Positions 46,664 through 55,949 of a DNA stretch of 64,000 nt are shown piece after piece. The stretch's first letter is position 1; each line of letters opens with the position of its first letter. The stretch is from Amphibalanus amphitrite. Lineage: Eukaryota > Arthropoda > Thecostraca > Balanomorpha > Balanidae. The notes beneath the pieces were generated by a model. The model saw only the letters and a program-made list of their open reading frames with translations, did not search any database and had not been told where the DNA came from. The DNA lies in contig NW_024881980.1 in assembly GCF_019059575.1 (NCBI RefSeq), positions 372,001 through 436,000 on the forward strand, read 5' to 3'. The position numbers and the translations under genes were made by a program.

Positions 46664-47443
46664 TGACTTTTCTTGTGCCTCTGTATGCGATATTCGTTTT
46701 ACGACTGCAAATACTGAAAATAGTTATTTGAATAAATTTGGTTGCATTTGGCATCTTTGTAAGTACCTACTGAGTTTAACAGAGGTGAGAAAGAGGCTTA
46801 AAATTAGCGATCACAATTTATTTTGCCAGCAGAAAATTGTCAGTGCCATATTTGTTGTGGTCAGGCTGCCTAAGTGACAATGCAAGTTGCATGAGCTTAA
46901 GGTTATTATATTGTGATATTTGACAAATGACTGTGTGGTAATTTATATGATCCCATCGCCCAATTAACCCGTGCTGTCCTGTACTGTTGCAGGCACGAAC
47001 TTGCACCGGACAGACGCCGTCTACCGGTTCTACACGGGTCCAGATGGGCTGCATGCCTTCATTATAGCAACGTTCTGACTTCTGAAAATTCTGATCGCCA
47101 CGCAAGATTAAGAAATCTGTCGGAACAACAGACAGTATCACCGATCGGAATGATATTGTATCACGTCGTTCATTGTGCGCCTATGTGGAATAGCATACGT
47201 ATGGCCCAGTGTATAACTACATTGTGATTCTGTTCTTGATTCTGATAGCAGTCGCCTCATCGATGTGGTGTTGACCAAACAACAATGTCCATGTGTAGTT
47301 AATGTCTAATGTTAATAGGTACGTGCTGGTGAAAATGTATATGCTTGCAGAGTAAAACAATAAAAATAATTCACGGTGCAGTTTGCTATTTTGTGGATGA
47401 AATGCATGGACTTCAAAAGGATCTTCAAATGGTAATCTAGCTG
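46664..47443. other. No gene recognised
   Basis: AT-rich, short frames, no transposon end. Confidence 0.5.
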
Positions 47444-47808
47444 CCCAGTAAAAAATACCATTAGAAATTACCAAATGGTTCCAAATGGGAAAAACCATTT
47501 GACTTATTGAACACTTTTCCAAATGGTTCCAAAGAGGTTCCATTTGAAATGTGTCCAATTGGCCACCAATTGGTACCAATTGGAACCATTTCATGACCAT
47601 TTGAAATGTGTCCAATCGGTACCAATTGGTGACCAATTGGATACATTTCAAATGGTCATGAAATGGTCCCAATCGGTACCAATTGGTGGCCAATTGGACA
47701 CATTTCAAATGGAACCTCTTTGGAACCATTTGGAAAAGTGTTCAATAAGTCAAATGGTTTTTCCCATTTGGAACCATTTGGTAATTTCTAATGGTATTTT
47801 TTACTGGG
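47444..47808. mobile_element. 365-bp almost perfect palindromic foldback MITE
   Basis: It opens CCCAGTAAAAAATACCATT and closes with its reverse complement; the two halves pair along nearly their whole length, with the centre near 47626. The interior uses CCAATTGG, ATGGTTCC and CATTTCAAATGG words as in the element at 44701. No convincing target duplication was found (flanks AGCTG and TTATG). Confidence 0.9.
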
Positions 47809-49188
47809 TTATGAAATTTGATTGATAAACGCAAGTTGATCGGGCTCATATATCAGCAAGAAAAAGTAAAATTAAAAGAGCTTATTGGCCAAAATCAAGC
47901 TATAATATTGCAGACCTTGGAGCAATACTGAAGAGCATGCTGAGCAGGATCATGCCAGAAAATGTTGACTGATGAGCGCATATTGATGTATTGGTATAAA
48001 CATTGAATGATAACTTACAACAGCAAGATAAATTAGTGCTAACTATCAAGTTAAAAATCTAGAATGAATGGACTTACTATGCTTAGATGCTATGCAGATT
48101 GTAATGTGCATCAGGTACTCAGTGTCTGGCAAATGAAAAATGCGACCATTCCATTGCTACTGGAGGAGAAAGCTTGGATCACTAAATCCACTTTGTTGAT
48201 TTTGATGTTAATCATCACTGTATTTCTTGAAAAAGGATTGTAGTAAAATTGTCAATGTGACAATCCATGCAACAATGTGATCATATAATGTGTTCATAGT
48301 CATTCGTAATAGTGATTATTGGTCCAATATACAATGGCAAAGCTCTCAGTCTCAGCGTTTCTTCCTGTGGGTGGCCAGTAGTGACTCAGAGCTTAGAAGT
48401 ATTAGTTTTCTTCACAGGGCTGGGATAAAAAGTACTGAGGGTAATCTTCCACCAAGGGACTCTACTTTGACATGGTATGAGATGTAGACACAAGTAGGTA
48501 GGTGCTTAGTTCCTATAGTCAGTAGTTGTGTATGCTTAGTTGGGTTAGCTTAGATTAGATTGTTAGTATTTTAATTTGCCAAGTGTCCATAAAAATGTGA
48601 CCTGAGCAATGAGCATACCTGACTAACCTGACATCTGACCTAACCTCAATCATCACACATATTTGCAGCCCACCCAAGACCTGCATTGGCATAGCAGTAG
48701 CACCCAGTTATAGGTAGGTACTCACCGTAACTCAATCTTACCTGCTAACCTTCAACTTGCCAAAAGTTAGCTCACATTGCCAAGCTGCATCCAGGGAAAC
48801 AGTCAACTGAGGAACTGGCTCGTTGGGTGGCTGGTGTGAGTCTGTGCATTTAAAGTGTTTCTTCTCTGAAGCTGCTCTGCACTGCTGTATGTCATGTTAG
48901 ATGCTCAGAAAATGTGGGAAATGATAACTAAGCTACTTCAGTGCTTTGTTTATGCTCGAGACATGAACAAGTACAGATCCTCCTGCAGGGTACAGCTATG
49001 AGTTAGGTGCTAGGTGAGTATGTTATGTGAATGTGCTGTTCCCTGTTTAACCATAGTAAGTATACAAACAAGCATGCAGGGTCACAGTTATATTCAATCT
49101 CCACATAAACACAACAAAAACGGCCATATAGCCTAACTCCGAAGTCCGAACACACCACAGATGACTTAAGCCTTTGCAGGCACAAAAA
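47809..49188. other. No gene recognised
   Basis: Short frames only; no element boundary was identified. Confidence 0.5.
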
Positions 49189-49472
49189 TGTTTTGATTAA
49201 CAGGACAGGTATACAATATATCCTCTGTCCTTGGGAGATCTTGCTGCCAAGTTGAGGTACGATGACTGAACTTCAGGATTGATCAACCTTTTCTTAGCCA
49301 CTGCTTATTTACGAGAAAGACCAAATGCTTGTTTGTTTTGATTTACAGGACATGTATACAATATATCCTCTGTCCTTGGGGATCTTGCTGCCAAGTTGAG
49401 GTACGATGACTGAACTTCAGAATAGATCAACCTTTTCTTAGCCACTGCTTATATTAAATGCTTGTTTGTAAA
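49189..49472. repeat. Tandem duplication, about 145-bp unit
   Basis: The unit containing TACAATATATCCTCTGTCCT and GAGGTACGATGACTGAACTT occurs twice, from about 49189 and about 49334, with few differences and a short deletion in the second copy. Confidence 0.9.
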
Positions 49473-50050
49473 CTGCGTTGAAAATTTAATGATCCACCTT
49501 TAATTCTGACATGAAGGCACAAATGAAATAGTTCCCTCTCCTTTTGGAATACACAAAGCAAAATATTTCATAAATTTTAGTGGATGGACAAGAGCAATTA
49601 GCATTGGCATAGCTTTCCCTGAAGTTAACTTCTGGCACTGATGAACAAGGCCGTATATAGGCTGATGAATTACACTGACGCTTATTCGCTTCATATTTTG
49701 TAACAAACGCGCTAAAACTGCAATATAACACCACTATATGCTTCTTGACAAAATGCAATAGTAGTAAAATTTAGCCCTGATAGCATTCATTCTTGGTGGA
49801 AACGTAATTACAAAATATTTTGTAGTAACTGTTAAATTCCGGCCGAAAACAGTGCACGGTTTAAAAAAGAATCATACCAATGACGGTCGATTCTTGCGGT
49901 CCTGAAATCGCCACTATTTCCGGCCTCTCCAACGCAACTCGTTGTCCAGACGTAAATATGCGTTTATGGGTGGGGAGGGAATCAAATACGATAATCAACG
50001 AAAGTGACGTCAAAATACCAAAACACGAAAAAAATGGTAAAAATCATAAA
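49473..50050. other. No gene recognised; holds the second arm of the 28-bp inverted pair
   Basis: Short frames. The 28-mer at 49933-49960 is the exact reverse complement of 44216-44243. Confidence 0.6.
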
Positions 50051-50098
50051 CTAACCTAACCTAATCTAACATAACCTAACCTAACCTAACCTAACCTA
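50051..50098. repeat. Interstitial telomere-type (CCTAA)n tract
   Basis: About nine CCTAA units with a few variants (CCTAAT, ATAACC). TTAGG is the arthropod telomere unit, supporting an arthropod source. Confidence 0.85.
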
Positions 50099-50144
50099 CT
50101 GATTTTTGCCTACCGGGGATAAGGAAAAAGTTACTTGCAGGAAT

Positions 50145-50275
50145 AGATTGCAGGCAAGAATAAATCAAATATTTTTAGGTTAAGTGGTCATGCATCAGGC
50201 TTCAGGCCTTCGGCCTGAAGCCAGATACATAACCACTTAACCTAAAAATATTTGATTTACTCTTGCCTGTAATCT
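50145..50275. mobile_element. Palindromic MITE-like hairpin of about 130 bp
   Basis: The left arm (AGATTGCAGGCAAGAATAAA onward) and the right arm (ending GCCTGTAATCT) pair through AAATATTTTTAGGTTAAGTG and a tight TTCG loop in GGCTTCAGGCC/GGCCTGAAGCC. It lies about 50 bases right of the CCTAA tract. Confidence 0.85.
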
Positions 50276-50575
50276 CTCCTAAGGCATCGCCTTCGGCACT
50301 GCACTGCTCCGCCACGAGTATTATTATGACGTCACTTTCATAACAAAATCGAATAGCGTAATGTTTTCACTCAACCTTGGAGTTTATTCATTCGATCCTT
50401 TCCACGTGGCGCAAACGGCTGGTGGAGTGCGGTAATGGCCGGTGGTGACGGTAAATATTTTACAGGTGCTTTAAAACTTGGTTGCGCCATGAATAACTAT
50501 CAGATATGAAATCAGGAGGCCAAAATACATCGTGTGGTATGTTTGTTATAATCACTTTGGCGATCGGACCTTATG

Positions 50576-50585
50576 TATATAAATA
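50576..50585 (+). promoter_or_regulatory. TATA-box-like site upstream of the LINE 5' end
   Basis: TATATAAATA sits about 30 bases before the likely 5' end of the LINE. Whether it drives the LINE is unknown; LINEs usually rely on internal promoters. Confidence 0.3.
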
Positions 50586-50993
50586 CCCTGGAATCTTCGA
50601 CACAGGGACGAGACTTCCTCACCGTTTGCGGCGTTGATCGGTGTTGGACGCGAGTGAAGCTGTTCAACATCTACATCTGCATGCTACATCTCACCTGCTG
50701 CATGGATCTCACCTGCTGCATGACCGCCTCTGCATGATCACCTGCAAATCTGGACTACCCGCTGGCTCAACCTCTTGGCAGTACTGATTGTCTATCCTTT
50801 CCTGCCCAGAACAACCATCCCCATCCCGACTGAATGTGAAACGGCTTTCTCACCCTGAACTGGTCTACTTGTCTTGTCCCCACAGCCTGCCTCTTGTGTT
50901 GGTGTCTTGCTTTCTGTGCTGCTTGCGCGCTACTGGTTGTCCGGTCGGTCCACCTTACCAGCTGTGCACGCATCTCATTAAGCACGGTGGACC

Positions 50994-51932
50994 ATGGCCA
51001 GGGGCAAGAAAACAGGAGCTGGGAGAGGGAGATCTGCTAGCGTCAGTATACTCACCAGTAGGGATGTCACAGACTCACAGCAGGCAGGCACGCAAACCTG
51101 TATAACATGTTCCAAAGATGTCGGAGACACTGCGATCGGCTGTGATAAATGTGAACATTGGGTACACAGCACCGAAATGTGTTCTGGCCTGCCCCAGCAT
51201 ATGCTGGATGCAATTGCTAAGTATGATGGTGCCGGTATTAGCTTTATCTGCACAAACTGTCGGCTTGACAGGGGGAAATCTCCATCTAGCAGTCAGGTGC
51301 CAGCAAATGAGGTTATAGCCCAACTGTTCCAGCAGATCAAAGGTATTTGCTGCACAGTAAAGGACCTTGTTGACCAAGTTAAGACCCTGACAGCATCAGT
51401 GTCGGCTCAAGCCTCCACTCCCTCAACCAGACCTCATCCTGAACCACCAAGACTGCAACAGCCTGCTGCCGACTACAGGTCCATTGTTCATGAGGAAATG
51501 AAAGAGATGAGAGAGCGTGAAAAGCGCAAACAGTCTGTCATAATCAAGGGCCTCCATGCCGATTCCACAGCTGATCTAGCCTCAAAGTTCGAACAGTTGA
51601 CTGATCAGGTTATGGGCACGAAAGTTGGGCTGACTGACATCTCATCCATCCCTGGCCACCCACATATCTATCGTGCAAAGATCATGAATAGTGAGAATCG
51701 AAAGCTTGTGTTAGACAAGGCAAAAGCTTTGCGAAACACTGACTACTCCTCAGTCTATATATCTAGAGACTTGACCTATGCACAGAGATCAGAACTGCTT
51801 GCCCGTCGCAGGGCCCGTCAACAAGAACAGGCGCAGGCCCTTGGACTGCCCTCAGCCCAGTCTAACACCGGACAAGACGCACGGACTGCCCCCTCTGTGG
51901 GTGCACCACCCCCTGCCTCCCAGGGAAACTAA
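50994..51932 (+). CDS. LINE ORF1 protein: PHD finger, coiled coil, RNA-binding-like domain
   Basis: A 312-residue protein with a good start context (GGACCATGG). Residues 35-90 form a PHD-like zinc finger: CITCSKDV, IGCDKCEHWVHS and FICTNCRLD. A Gln/Thr/Ser-rich linker follows, then EEMKEMREREKRKQSVIIKG (about 165-185), where a short coiled coil meets an RRM-like domain as in L1/CR1 ORF1 proteins (HIYRAKIMN, LVLDKAKALRNTDYSSVYIS, DLTYAQRSELLARRRARQ). The tail is Pro/Ala/Gln-rich. ORF1 proteins bind their own RNA and form the retrotransposition particle. The stop is 59 bases before the ORF2 ATG. Confidence 0.8.
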   Translation: MARGKKTGAGRGRSASVSILTSRDVTDSQQAGTQTCITCSKDVGDTAIGCDKCEHWVHSTEMCSGLPQHMLDAIAKYDGAGISFICTNCRLDRGKSPSSSQVPANEVIAQLFQQIKGICCTVKDLVDQVKTLTASVSAQASTPSTRPHPEPPRLQQPAADYRSIVHEEMKEMREREKRKQSVIIKGLHADSTADLASKFEQLTDQVMGTKVGLTDISSIPGHPHIYRAKIMNSENRKLVLDKAKALRNTDYSSVYISRDLTYAQRSELLARRRARQQEQAQALGLPSAQSNTGQDARTAPSVGAPPPASQGN

Positions 51933-51991
51933 AACGGAACCAAGACTGTAAGACTAAATCTGCCACCGACACCACCAATGTTCTTAGTATT

Positions 51992-54817
51992 ATGCACACA
52001 AACATCAATGGTCTGGCACCCAAATTTAACATGCTCGTAGATTTGCATGCCAAACTCAAATGGGATATTATGTGTATTACTGAGACTCATCTACTGCCCA
52101 GTATTTCTAGTTCTATTGTTGATATACCTGGCTACACTCTCTTACGTCATGATGTTTGTGGGCATGTGCAAAAGCATGGTGTGTGCTGCTACATCCAAAA
52201 CAGATTGAGTATCGACCATATAATCCAACCCTTACCTAACCTCCTTTCCTTTCGCCTGAGTTCACTCAATACATTCGTGCTTGTTGTGTATAGACCGCCT
52301 TCTAACTCACCAGATTCAAATGACCGTTTAAACCAGTTCATACTTCACTTTTGCTGTGGAAAAGAAGTGATTGTCCTAGGTGACTTCAACCTTCCTGGTA
52401 TTGATTGGCCAATCCAAGTGTCCCATTGTCCCCCACTAGAAAGGATGTTCCTTGACACATTCCTATCCTTAGGTCTCCATCAATGGATCTCTGAGCCAAC
52501 ATATCCCAGATCTGGAAATATCCTTGACTTGATCTTTACCTCGGAGGCAGATCGAATAGGATCTCTCGATATCATGGCCCCACTGCCTGGATGTGACCAC
52601 TGTGCTATTTCATTTGATTACATATTTGATGCTTCACCATCACTTAACTCAGTTCCTGGACATACCATCCCTCAGAGAGCCTGGCACAGGGGTAAGTACC
52701 AAGCAGCAAATCGTATGCTCAGTAACATTGACTGGGACCTAGAGTTAGCTTTTCTAGACTCGGATCAGTCCTTTAAGCGATTCGCCGAGATACTCAATGA
52801 TGTGTGCACAGAATGCATTCCACTTAAGCCACCTAGTGAAGGTAGGCCTCCCTGGTCAACCAATCCTCCCACCAGCCTAATCAAACGAAGGCATGCTGCA
52901 TGGTCCCGTTATAAATCGGTAAGGCATCAGCTTGGTCGTCACTCTGGTGAGGCTCGTTCTATGTATGCCAGTTTTGCCAGTCTAAATCAGCAGTGTCGTA
53001 AGTTTGCCGTTCAGGCCCAAGCTAAGTATGAAGAGGATCTGATCTCGAAGTCTAAGGAAAACCCCAAGCTTTTCCATTCATACATCCGCAAGAAGAAGGT
53101 GAGCCGCCCCTCAGTGGGTCCATTGAGACTTCCTTCAGGACAACTTACTGATGATCCTGGTCGTATGTCTGAACTATTTGCTGACTCATTTTCCTCTGTC
53201 TACACCAGAGCAATCCCAGGAAACCCTGCTCCTCACCAGCGATTCCTTGGGGAACTTCATAACATCAGTATTACCCAGAATGATGTTCTCAAAGTACTTC
53301 TAGATCTAGATGGCAACTCTGCCATGGGGCCTGATAACATCCACCCACTCTTACTTAAGAACTGTGCCACTCACTTAGCTTATCCCCTTGCAGTTATTTT
53401 TAACAGATCACTCCAGGAGGGTTCCTTACCTTCTGACTGGAAAACATCCTTGGTTGTTCCCATCTTTAAGAAGGGTCAAAGATATGAAGCACTTAACTAC
53501 CGACCTATAAGTCTAACATCCGTTTCTTCGAAGAGAATGGAACGCTTGCTGTGTGATTCTCTTACATCTTACCTAGAATCCAACCAACTCCTGAATCCCC
53601 ACCAGTTTGGTTTCAGAGCAGGTAGGACTACTATGGACCAGCTGCTCCTAGTGTATGATACAGTATCTAAACAAATTGATATCGGGGCTGTCAGTGATGT
53701 CATACTGTTCGATTTCAGCAAGGCATTTGATGTGGTGGTACACGACCTGTTGATTGACAAACTACAAAGCATTGGAATTCAGGGAAATGTCCTAAAGTGG
53801 ATCAGATCATTCCTGACAGGTAGAACCATGAGAGTGTGTGTCAAAGGGTACAAAAGTCAACCTAAAGCGGTACTTAGCGGAGTCCCGCAAGGATCGGTAC
53901 TCGGTCCTCTCCTTTTTTTGATTTATGTTAACACTATTGCATCCTCACTAAAAAGCAGTTATAAGATATTTGCCGACGATCTCAAGATTTATACTTGTGT
54001 CAAACACAGTAATAGGCCCGTCTTAAACCCTCTGCCTGACGCGGCCGTGCAGAATGACATAGATATTCTTCATGCTACCGCGTTGTCGTGGGGCCTCAAC
54101 ATGAATGTTAAAAAATGTGCCGTACTCCGTTTCTCAAGACACTGTGCCAACCTAACCCAGCCCTCCTACTACTTGGATGGAAATCTGATCCCAGTGGTTA
54201 ACAGGGCCACTGACTTGGGTGTAATAATTGACACTAGCATGAGATTTCATGACCACATACAATCTACCGTCCACAAAGCGGGAGGGCTGGCGCAGAGTTT
54301 CCTGAAATCTACAGTGTGTCGCACCCCAAATTTCATGATATTTCTGTTCACAACACACATACGTCCAATTTTAGAATATTGTTCATGTGTATGGAACACT
54401 GGATACGCGACGGATCTTCGTTCACTAGAGCGTATTCAACGGCAGTGGACGAAGCACATCGACGGTATGGAGGGCCTTACGTATGGCGAACGACTAAAAA
54501 GTTTGAAACTGTACTCGGTACAAGGCAGGCTGTTACGAGCAGACTTGATCCAGTATTGGAAAATTTTCAATGGTTATTCTTGTATCTCACCCGCTGATCT
54601 TTTCCTACGCCCATCCCTTGCTAGAACTAGAGGCCATTGCCACAAAGTGTTTCCCCCTGTCACAGCAACCGACACGCGAAAACGATTTTTCTCCATTCGA
54701 TGTATTTCACTCTGGAACTCGTTGCCATATGATGTTGTGTGCGCACCAGATGTTACCAGTTTCAAACGCTTGCTTGACACATGTATAACAGACAGCCTTT
54801 ATAACTATTTAGATTGA
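51992..54817 (+). CDS. LINE ORF2: AP-like endonuclease and reverse transcriptase
   Basis: A 941-residue polyprotein without stops. Residues 1-230 are an AP-type endonuclease: MHTNINGL, CITETHL (catalytic Glu), VYRPPSN, VLGDFNLPGIDW and LPGCDHCAISF (the usual SDH is CDH here). Reverse transcriptase motifs follow: WKTSLVVPIFKKG, NYRPISLTSV, FGFRAGRTTMDQL, ILFDFSKAFDVV, GVPQGSVLGPLLF and IFADDLKIYT (FADD near residue 660). The C-terminal part ends with the CR1/Jockey-type RKRFFSIRCISLWNSLP block. Translation may begin upstream of the first ATG or by reinitiation; the frame is open to the left into the end of ORF1. The cysteine in CDH deserves a check: the histidine is kept but the serine is replaced. 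Confidence 0.9.
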   Translation: MHTNINGLAPKFNMLVDLHAKLKWDIMCITETHLLPSISSSIVDIPGYTLLRHDVCGHVQKHGVCCYIQNRLSIDHIIQPLPNLLSFRLSSLNTFVLVVYRPPSNSPDSNDRLNQFILHFCCGKEVIVLGDFNLPGIDWPIQVSHCPPLERMFLDTFLSLGLHQWISEPTYPRSGNILDLIFTSEADRIGSLDIMAPLPGCDHCAISFDYIFDASPSLNSVPGHTIPQRAWHRGKYQAANRMLSNIDWDLELAFLDSDQSFKRFAEILNDVCTECIPLKPPSEGRPPWSTNPPTSLIKRRHAAWSRYKSVRHQLGRHSGEARSMYASFASLNQQCRKFAVQAQAKYEEDLISKSKENPKLFHSYIRKKKVSRPSVGPLRLPSGQLTDDPGRMSELFADSFSSVYTRAIPGNPAPHQRFLGELHNISITQNDVLKVLLDLDGNSAMGPDNIHPLLLKNCATHLAYPLAVIFNRSLQEGSLPSDWKTSLVVPIFKKGQRYEALNYRPISLTSVSSKRMERLLCDSLTSYLESNQLLNPHQFGFRAGRTTMDQLLLVYDTVSKQIDIGAVSDVILFDFSKAFDVVVHDLLIDKLQSIGIQGNVLKWIRSFLTGRTMRVCVKGYKSQPKAVLSGVPQGSVLGPLLFLIYVNTIASSLKSSYKIFADDLKIYTCVKHSNRPVLNPLPDAAVQNDIDILHATALSWGLNMNVKKCAVLRFSRHCANLTQPSYYLDGNLIPVVNRATDLGVIIDTSMRFHDHIQSTVHKAGGLAQSFLKSTVCRTPNFMIFLFTTHIRPILEYCSCVWNTGYATDLRSLERIQRQWTKHIDGMEGLTYGERLKSLKLYSVQGRLLRADLIQYWKIFNGYSCISPADLFLRPSLARTRGHCHKVFPPVTATDTRKRFFSIRCISLWNSLPYDVVCAPDVTSFKRLLDTCITDSLYNYLD

Positions 54818-54860
54818 CAGGTACCCGACATTGTGATTATGCTTGCGACAATGTGCTCAT

Positions 54861-55084
54861 ATTGTATGCATGTTTTTTCTGAACATAGGAAAAGCAACAG
54901 GCTTTACTATGATGAGACGCACAATTCCAGTCAATGTTAAACTGCACGAATTAGGAAAGCCTTTGTAACGTAGGACTGGCGCGTCTCTTGTGTTTGGGGT
55001 TCTCTCATTCCTCATTTGCCTTCCTTCTTGCCATCCTGAAACCCAAGACATGATGGAACCCAACGAGGTAAGAATACGAGGTAA
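54861..55084. other. Linker between two LINEs
   Basis: A short stretch with no recognised feature; it may include the 5' UTR remainder of the second LINE (a small GAGGTAAGAAT direct repeat near 55065-55085). Confidence 0.4.
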
Positions 55085-55849
55085 GAATCCTATGCAGATG
55101 CAGTGAAAGGAACTTGTGAGGAAGTTACCAATATGGTAAAACAACAACTTGACTCTTTCCCAAAAATGCCTACAACTGGCAGCTCTAAGACAGCTATGGA
55201 CATGTCAAAGGTACTCGATGACTTTGCCGACAAGGAAAGGCGCAAGGCAAACATAGTGGTCCACAACCTTCCTGAACATGAAGGAGACACTGTTACAGAA
55301 AGATCTGCAAAGGACACTACAGTGGTAGTGAAAATTATCAAGGATGTGATGAAACTGAATGTAACAGCAGTTGGTTCTTTCAGAGCAGGCAAAAAACTTC
55401 CCAACAAACCAAGACTACTCATAGTCACACTCGGAAACCCATCCGTCCGTGGTGACATCCTGCGTAGTGCGCCATGGCTCAGGAACACAGCGAACTACAG
55501 TAACATATACATCTCCCCAGACATGACGCAGAAGGAGAGAGAAACAAATAAAAAACTGAGAGAGGAACTTGCAACCCGCAGGCAGGCTGGAGAACACAAC
55601 CTTGTCATCAGGGGTGGCAAAGTGATTCAGCTGCCCCGACATGCTGCATCTTCAACAGGCACTGATAGAGCTCGGGTACCCGATTCAAACCCTGCTCATG
55701 GGATGAACAGACAGCAGCAGGAGAGACCTGTTGGACACTCTGCAGCTGTACAACCCACTCCTTCCGCTGGGGGATCAGCGGGCTCTGAAACAGGTAACAT
55801 CCGCCAACAGGAGGACGGCTCTGCTGTGGTGGACACTCATTCAGCCTGA
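55085..55849 (+). CDS. LINE ORF1, C-terminal portion (coiled coil/RRM-like)
   Basis: The frame begins within SYADAVKGTCEEV, a phrase common ahead of the coiled coil in LINE ORF1 proteins, with a stop just upstream. The core runs DDFADKERRKANIVVHNLPE (RRM-like beta strand), VTAVGSFRAGKKLPNKPR, LLIVTLGNPSVRGDILRSAP and YISPDMTQKERETNKKL, matching the L1/CR1 ORF1 RNA-binding domain. The tail is polar and Gln/Ser-rich, ending at TGA 55847-55849. The N-terminal PHD region expected in this group is missing, so the copy is truncated or starts in another frame. Confidence 0.75.
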   Translation, partial: ESYADAVKGTCEEVTNMVKQQLDSFPKMPTTGSSKTAMDMSKVLDDFADKERRKANIVVHNLPEHEGDTVTERSAKDTTVVVKIIKDVMKLNVTAVGSFRAGKKLPNKPRLLIVTLGNPSVRGDILRSAPWLRNTANYSNIYISPDMTQKERETNKKLREELATRRQAGEHNLVIRGGKVIQLPRHAASSTGTDRARVPDSNPAHGMNRQQQERPVGHSAAVQPTPSAGGSAGSETGNIRQQEDGSAVVDTHSA

Positions 55850-55949
55850 AAACCAGAATGGCACTGCCAGAGAGCCAGTTAGGCAAGACTGACTAGACAA
55901 AGAAAATGTAGCCTGGAGCCAGAGGAAAAAGACTGTCAGGAATCTTCGT

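Larger units (their letters stand above)
50605..54860 (+). mobile_element. Near full-length CR1-like LINE with intact ORF1 and ORF2
   Basis: The 5' UTR (about 50605-50993) has a short tandem of CTCACCTGCTGCATG. Both frames are open: ORF1 50994-51932 and ORF2 51992-54817, separated by 59 bases. No TTAA or LTR features. The 3' UTR is short and its end is not sharply defined. Both ORFs uninterrupted suggests a young, possibly recently active copy. Confidence 0.8.

Noticed and set aside
49189-49472. CRISPR-like repetition
   Set aside because: Only two long tandem copies and no spacers; this is a simple duplication in eukaryotic DNA.
54316-54788. Plus-strand frames overlapping the end of the first LINE ORF2
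   Set aside because: They are shadows in another frame of the LINE reverse transcriptase region.
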